The translations under genes and the position numbers were made by a program. The notes beneath the pieces were generated by a model, which saw nothing but the letters and a program-made list of their open reading frames with translations, was not told the origin of the DNA and searched no databases. Shown here piece after piece: positions 7,708 through 11,604 of a stretch of 11,604 bases of DNA. How positions within the stretch are numbered: position 1 is the stretch's first letter; each line of letters opens with the position of its first letter. The DNA comes from Isohypsibius dastychi (lineage: Eukaryota > Tardigrada > Eutardigrada > Parachela > Isohypsibiidae): NCBI GenBank assembly GCA_034696485.1, contig JAQIWT010001266.1:1-11604 (forward strand), written 5' to 3'.

Positions 7708-10537
7708 ATGATGCATAAATTGAAGAACCTGGTATCGCGCCTGTTCTACCCGCAAGCATGCAGTATTACCTCTCCGGAGCCCGCGTGTTTGCATGAAGGT
7801 ACGTTTGTTGAAGGTTAACTGATATCTCAACTGTTTTCATGATGAGCCACGATCGTTCCAGATCCGTATGATCTAACATTCGACGAGCATAAAGTTGTAG
7901 ATGAAGATGGAAGTCCTGCAAAGCACTGTAGCGATGTTTGCTTGTCTAAATATGTCGAGAAAACTGGTGTTTGGACTCCGGATGTGATGTGTATGAAATT
8001 CTTGTTGCTTATTCTGGTATTTTTCAGATGATTCTGGCCGAAGCAGCTTGTATTCAGATGGAGTCCCAGGTAAATTGTGGATTAATTTCAAATATTGATT
8101 CTGATTTTGTAATGGCACTGGTTGTTGCCCTCTTGCACGTGAAAATCACATAAATAAATTCTTGGGTTTTATAGTGGCGCGTGCATTCAGATTGGGGGAG
8201 CAAGCTGCTTGTGAGGATCGGATTATCGAGCTCAGCTGCCATCTAGATGATCTTCTAGATTCACTGTCCCGTGGAGCTTTGAAAGGCGATGATTTCAAAG
8301 AGGAGGAAGCCGTTCGCAGTATCGAATTCTGGTGTGAGGAAATCCGCTACCAGCGTTCACAGGGTGAAATTGCTCGTCGAATAGCCGAATCCTCCATCGA
8401 ATGCTACCAGAAGGAGCTGCGAGAATTTCCACAACTTTTGCGCAATCTGACCTCAAATATATTCGAACTTAAAGAACGTTTGGAGATCAGCGATATCTTT
8501 TTGTACATGGAAAATGATCTCATCGCGAAGCATGCGGAGTACGAAGTCAGATTTGCAGAGGAGCTGGACGAACTGGGTAGCGGTATCCCACCACGTGTTG
8601 TCAGATGGATGGTCGGACTGGATTTGTTTCCGGATCTTCTGAAGAGGCTCGTCAAATTCTGTAGCACGGATGACTTGGCTGCTGTTTTGGCAGCTATTGC
8701 AGACAAGGCTGATCTTATTCCTGTACGAGACTGTTTTGTATATCGAAAGCAGCAGACGTCCGTGTACATTAGCTACGACGATATCGAACCCGAATCGGCG
8801 ATATTGACGGCTGCATTGTGTGACTATTTGGAAGTGAATTTTGTTGTTGGTCGTTGGAACCTCAGCAGGCGATGGGAAGGCGCAGACAGCGACAGCTTTT
8901 GGTTTTGGGAAGACCGCGATGCGATAACGCGCGTCCGGGCTTCTTCGGAGCCAGGTGAGGGCTTAAAGAAGTTTCAGTTCACATGTACATATTCATGTCC
9001 ATTTTCGGGTAGGGTTTTCCGGTAGAGTTTTCGCGTTATTTGACCTTCGGATGAGTTTCATTATTGCTTGTTTAATGGAGGACTACATTTATATGTAAAA
9101 GCCGTTAGGCTAGATTTCACGAGTTACCTTTCTTGCTCTAGTCGAACTAAAAATATTTGCAAAAGCTCAACAGATTTCCCGTAGAGAAAAGATGTAAGAA
9201 ATCAAGCGGGTTTTTCGAACTCAGGATCCACAATTTTCAGACCGCTGAAAATCGAAGGTCACCAGCATGAATATTGGCCGCCAACTGTTTTTTCAAAAAC
9301 CAGCAATTACTGGAAGACTTTTGTTTGTAATCGGTAGATCATGCAATTTTAAAGGTTTGATGACAACTTGGCGGAGTGAGGAACAGAATCAGGTTTCACT
9401 TACAGTTAGATGTGTAATCACAACTCCATTTTACATTTCTTGATTTCAAGGTTAGTTTGATTACGGGGAAAATGGAACTTGCAGTTCGACTGGTAACTAT
9501 CGAAGGTCAAGTTACGAAATAAGTTCATTGTTGTTGGAAATATGACATAAGATATGAATAAAACCATTAAATTCCGAAACGTTGAATTCCAGTCTTACCG
9601 GAAGTCCGCGATCATAGAGATTGAGTCCATATGATGTGTTTTTTTTTGTTCTAACTAAGCTACAGACCTTCAGAATCAGAAGAGCTCAAATAATTTCCCG
9701 TAAGATGTAATTATAATTTGTATTAGCGTTCTCGATCGCACGATTAGTTAGCTTCAAAACTGCAAAAAAGTAAAGGGCACCAGCAAACAAAGTTGGTGAA
9801 TCGTCGCCAAGTAGTACATGTATTGTTAGAAACTGCATGAAGCTGAAATCGATAAGATAGTACAGAAAGATAAGATAGATCATTTAGTTAGTACAGTTTT
9901 CTTTGCAGAGTATTTTGTGAAGCCGGTGGACAAGGAATTCATTTATGAACGAACTTGTGTCTACCATTGCACTTATCTTGCTATGATGGACGTATGGAAA
10001 CTGAGCGAAGACGCGGAGGATGTGCGGCTCTTGAGGCAGATTAATTCTATTGTGGATCAGCTTTTTCGTCTTCTCAATACTCTAGTAGTGGATCTGAATA
10101 ACGAAGCGGACGCTCTGACTGACCAACTGGAGCAACTTGGTCATATGAAGAAACCTCTTATGACAAAGATCATGCAATTACAAGGAAATCTCAATGGGGG
10201 AGGACTGATGAAAGCTCTACAATGTACTGGTTCGTTCCGAATCCGGCTTGCTACGTGCCAGTTCCAAAGCGAAGACAAGCAGATCAAAGCCGAATGGGAA
10301 ACGATGTTGAAGATGGATCCGTTTTTGGAAAATACTCTGACACGCGGAAAATTTGTCGGACGACTGATTCCAGATATGGCAGCCAGCATCTACCGCCGTT
10401 ATCAAGAGCATGGCAACTCGGATTCATCTGGAACTGCCTTGCAAATCGACACGTCTTTGCTTGAAAACGACAGAAATTCAATCATCTTGATGGAGAACTT
10501 GTGCGAGCTTCTACAAGTGGATTTTGAACGAATCTGA
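7708..10537 (+). CDS. Unrecognised 556-residue helical protein with two diverged repeat units, five exons
   Basis: I do not recognise the family. Exons: 7708-7798, 7862-7990, 8028-8069, 8175-8954, 9909-10537; 1671 nt in phase with GT-AG borders, including a 37-nt intron (7991-8027). No signal peptide or membrane segment is evident. Much of residues 95-200 and 385-440 reads as amphipathic or coiled-coil helix by eye. The protein appears duplicated. Unit A (about 41-310) and unit B (about 352-553) both start with K-x-V-D, then C-x3-C (C53/C57; C364/C368), then V-W (67-68; 376-377), continue with E-D-(x)-R helices, and end with S-x-I-L-x3-L-C-x2-L-x-V-x-F (295-310; 538-553). Unit B is one exon, unit A spans three. 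A Trp/Asp-rich stretch (GRWNLSRRWEG...FWFWED) separates the two. The first ATG follows an in-frame TAA; the ATG at 7711 has the better context. Whether the cysteines bind metal is unknown. Confidence 0.75.
8955..9908 (+). other. 954-nt intron 4 of the unrecognised gene
   Basis: This is far longer than any other intron in the window. Reading on from exon 4 without splicing, the frame stays open to a stop at 9023-9025 and ends in FQFTCTYSC plus a short tail. An AATAAA lies at 9557-9562, so a shorter transcript ending inside the intron is possible. An 8-bp hairpin ATTTTCAG-ACCG-CTGAAAAT sits at 9233-9252. I see no other coding exon. Confidence 0.5.
8972..9000 (+). repeat. 29-bp dispersed repeat, copy 1 (FQFxCxxxC)
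   Basis: This segment, 17 nt inside intron 4, matches 10688-10716 at 24 of 29 positions without gaps. Both can be read as F-Q-F-x-C-x3-C. Both follow one of the two repeat units of this gene. Confidence 0.5.
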
Positions 10538-10687
10538 AAGTTTGGCACCGGCATTGGTGAGATGGATGTTTTGCCTTCATACAGCTCCAACCGAATTAAA
10601 CACGATTCGGTGATATGTGAATAAGCTGAAATGTTGTCGAAGTTGTTAGACTACGAGGAATGCACGGAATAGTGAACAACTTGTCAT

Positions 10688-10716
10688 TTTCAGTTCCCAT
10701 GTAAATTTGCATGTTC
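10688..10716 (+). repeat. 29-bp dispersed repeat, copy 2
   Basis: Partner of 8972-9000. It lies 150 nt past the stop codon of the unrecognised gene. It includes TTTTCAG, which could act as a 3' splice site. The open frame through it (10676-10783) reads FQFPCKFAC and ends at a TAG. Confidence 0.5.
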
Positions 10717-10881
10717 TGGACAAAATCGAAGTATTGAAAACTTCTTGATGCTTCTAAATTTCCATCCGTCTTGTGATAACAATTAGAGCAAATCAGGACG
10801 AAGACTCTGGATTCGAACGAAGGCAGGAAAGGGTAGCGGTACGCGCAGGGTGATCTTTGCTGTTTAAGAACGTAAAAGCTA

Positions 10882-11109
10882 GTTTACGTCGATCCAACCA
10901 TCTTCCCCAGACAAAACTTTTACACAAAATACAGGTTAAAACTTGCCGGAATAGAGCAAGGGAAAATGAGATTGCCAGCAGTATCTTGCGAACGTGTGCA
11001 AGCTTTCTTGCCGGAAGTAAAGCTGCTCCGGAAAATTTGCCCAAGAAATATTTGTTGCAGTCCTCGAGCAAGATACCGTCCTGAAATTTATGCCGGAATT
11101 GAATCTTGA
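10882..11109 (+). pseudogene. Coding-like fragment, product unknown
   Basis: This frame is open from just after a TAA at 10873 to a TGA at 11107-11109, with a CTAG 3' splice-like site near 10878-10881. The translation includes YVDPTIFPRQNFYTKYRLKL and LPEVKLLRKICPRNICC, and its codons resemble those of the neighbouring genes. An ATG at 10966 would give 47 residues. A second stretch in another frame follows at about 11114-11229. It could be a terminal exon of an unseen gene, a decayed gene or chance; I assign no family. Confidence 0.25.
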
Positions 11110-11604
11110 ATAATTCAATATTGATGACAGCATCAATTTTATCTTCCCTAACGAGGCCTTCTTTTGGTTATCCCGGTTATACGCACATTTAAGTCCCGTA
11201 TCAAGATTCCAACGTTCTGGTTTTGAATGAAACTATCTGTTTATTTTTATGTAAGTTTTCTTTCACACGTCCGATTAGCCGGTTGGTTTCTCGGACTTTC
11301 AAGGTGAACCTTGCCTATTGACGCTATCAATCAACGCTTGTTGGTCAGACCAATCGAGATGAACAGCAACAGAAGTCAAGCAGCTGCCCTTTCCACAGTT
11401 TAACATGATTTCTCAACATCCAATCCTATGCGCCAATGTGCCGGCGATCTGTTTTACTTAGGGTTGTCGTTGGTAATCGATTTCATAATCTCCACCGATC
11501 ATTCCTCAAGTAGCTCCATACGCTCAGCTCGGCGTATCGTCCACCTTCCTTCCGTTGACTAACCAAATGCCGGACAGGTTATGTCAAGTTTGATTCTTTT
11601 ACCC

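Larger units (their letters stand above)
10538..11604. other. 3' flank and unassigned right end
   Basis: About 1.07 kb without an assigned gene. It presumably begins with the 3' UTR of the preceding gene; no exact AATAAA follows the stop closely (AATTAAA occurs near 10594). It includes the 29-bp repeat copy, a coding-like stretch (10882-11109) and a second short open frame in another phase (about 11114-11229). Overlapping frames on both strands are open at 10793-11084, which weakens any single call. From 11230 to the end I see only a palindrome TTGGTC-A-GACCAA (11341-11353). Confidence 0.5.

Noticed and set aside
10790-10830. GGATTCGAACG, resembling a reversed tRNA B box
   Set aside because: No T-arm pairing, no A box at the right distance and no cloverleaf on the minus strand.
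10793-11071. 92-codon minus-strand open frame
   Set aside because: Other frames are open over the same bases and the translation shows no recognisable family; there is no evidence to prefer it.

Overview
This is nuclear DNA from an animal. It carries two recognisable eukaryotic genes with short GT-AG introns: TAB1, an animal signalling protein, on the minus strand, and WASHC2/FAM21, a WASH-complex subunit, on the plus strand. A third plus-strand gene belongs to no family I recognise. Introns are mostly 36-130 nt, intergenic gaps are about 0.5-0.7 kb, the standard genetic code is used and 3' splice sites are mostly of the TTTTCAG kind. That fits a compact invertebrate genome, possibly ecdysozoan (nematode or tardigrade), but the sequence alone does not settle the phylum.

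Layout: 1-2035 (minus), the 5' part of TAB1, seven confident coding exons reading from 2035 down to 126, cut by the window edge. 2036-2764, a divergent intergenic region with a 169-bp inverted-repeat element (probable MITE) and a run of 12 Gs. 2765-7169 (plus), a complete WASHC2 gene: seven exons in my model, 1283 residues, nine L-F-acidic-L-F repeats. 7170-7707, 3' flank of WASHC2 and 5' flank of the next gene, with a second G12 run in a similar context. 7708-10537 (plus), a five-exon gene for a 556-residue protein that appears to hold two diverged copies of one unit. 10538-11604, no assigned gene, but a coding-like stretch near 10882-11109.

Functionally, TAB1 is the pseudophosphatase activator of TAK1 (MAP3K7), and WASHC2 is the long tail subunit that brings the WASH complex to retromer on endosomes. 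Nothing shows that they act in one pathway; the head-to-head layout may simply mean a shared promoter region. The items most worth a second look are the duplicated unknown protein, the paired G12 motifs about 140-160 bp upstream of two neighbouring genes, the symmetric 75-nt mini-exon beside a 36-nt intron in WASHC2, and a TAB1 that keeps more of the PP2C metal site than vertebrate TAB1. Exon borders were found by hand from splice consensus, reading phase and protein similarity remembered from known families; no search was run.
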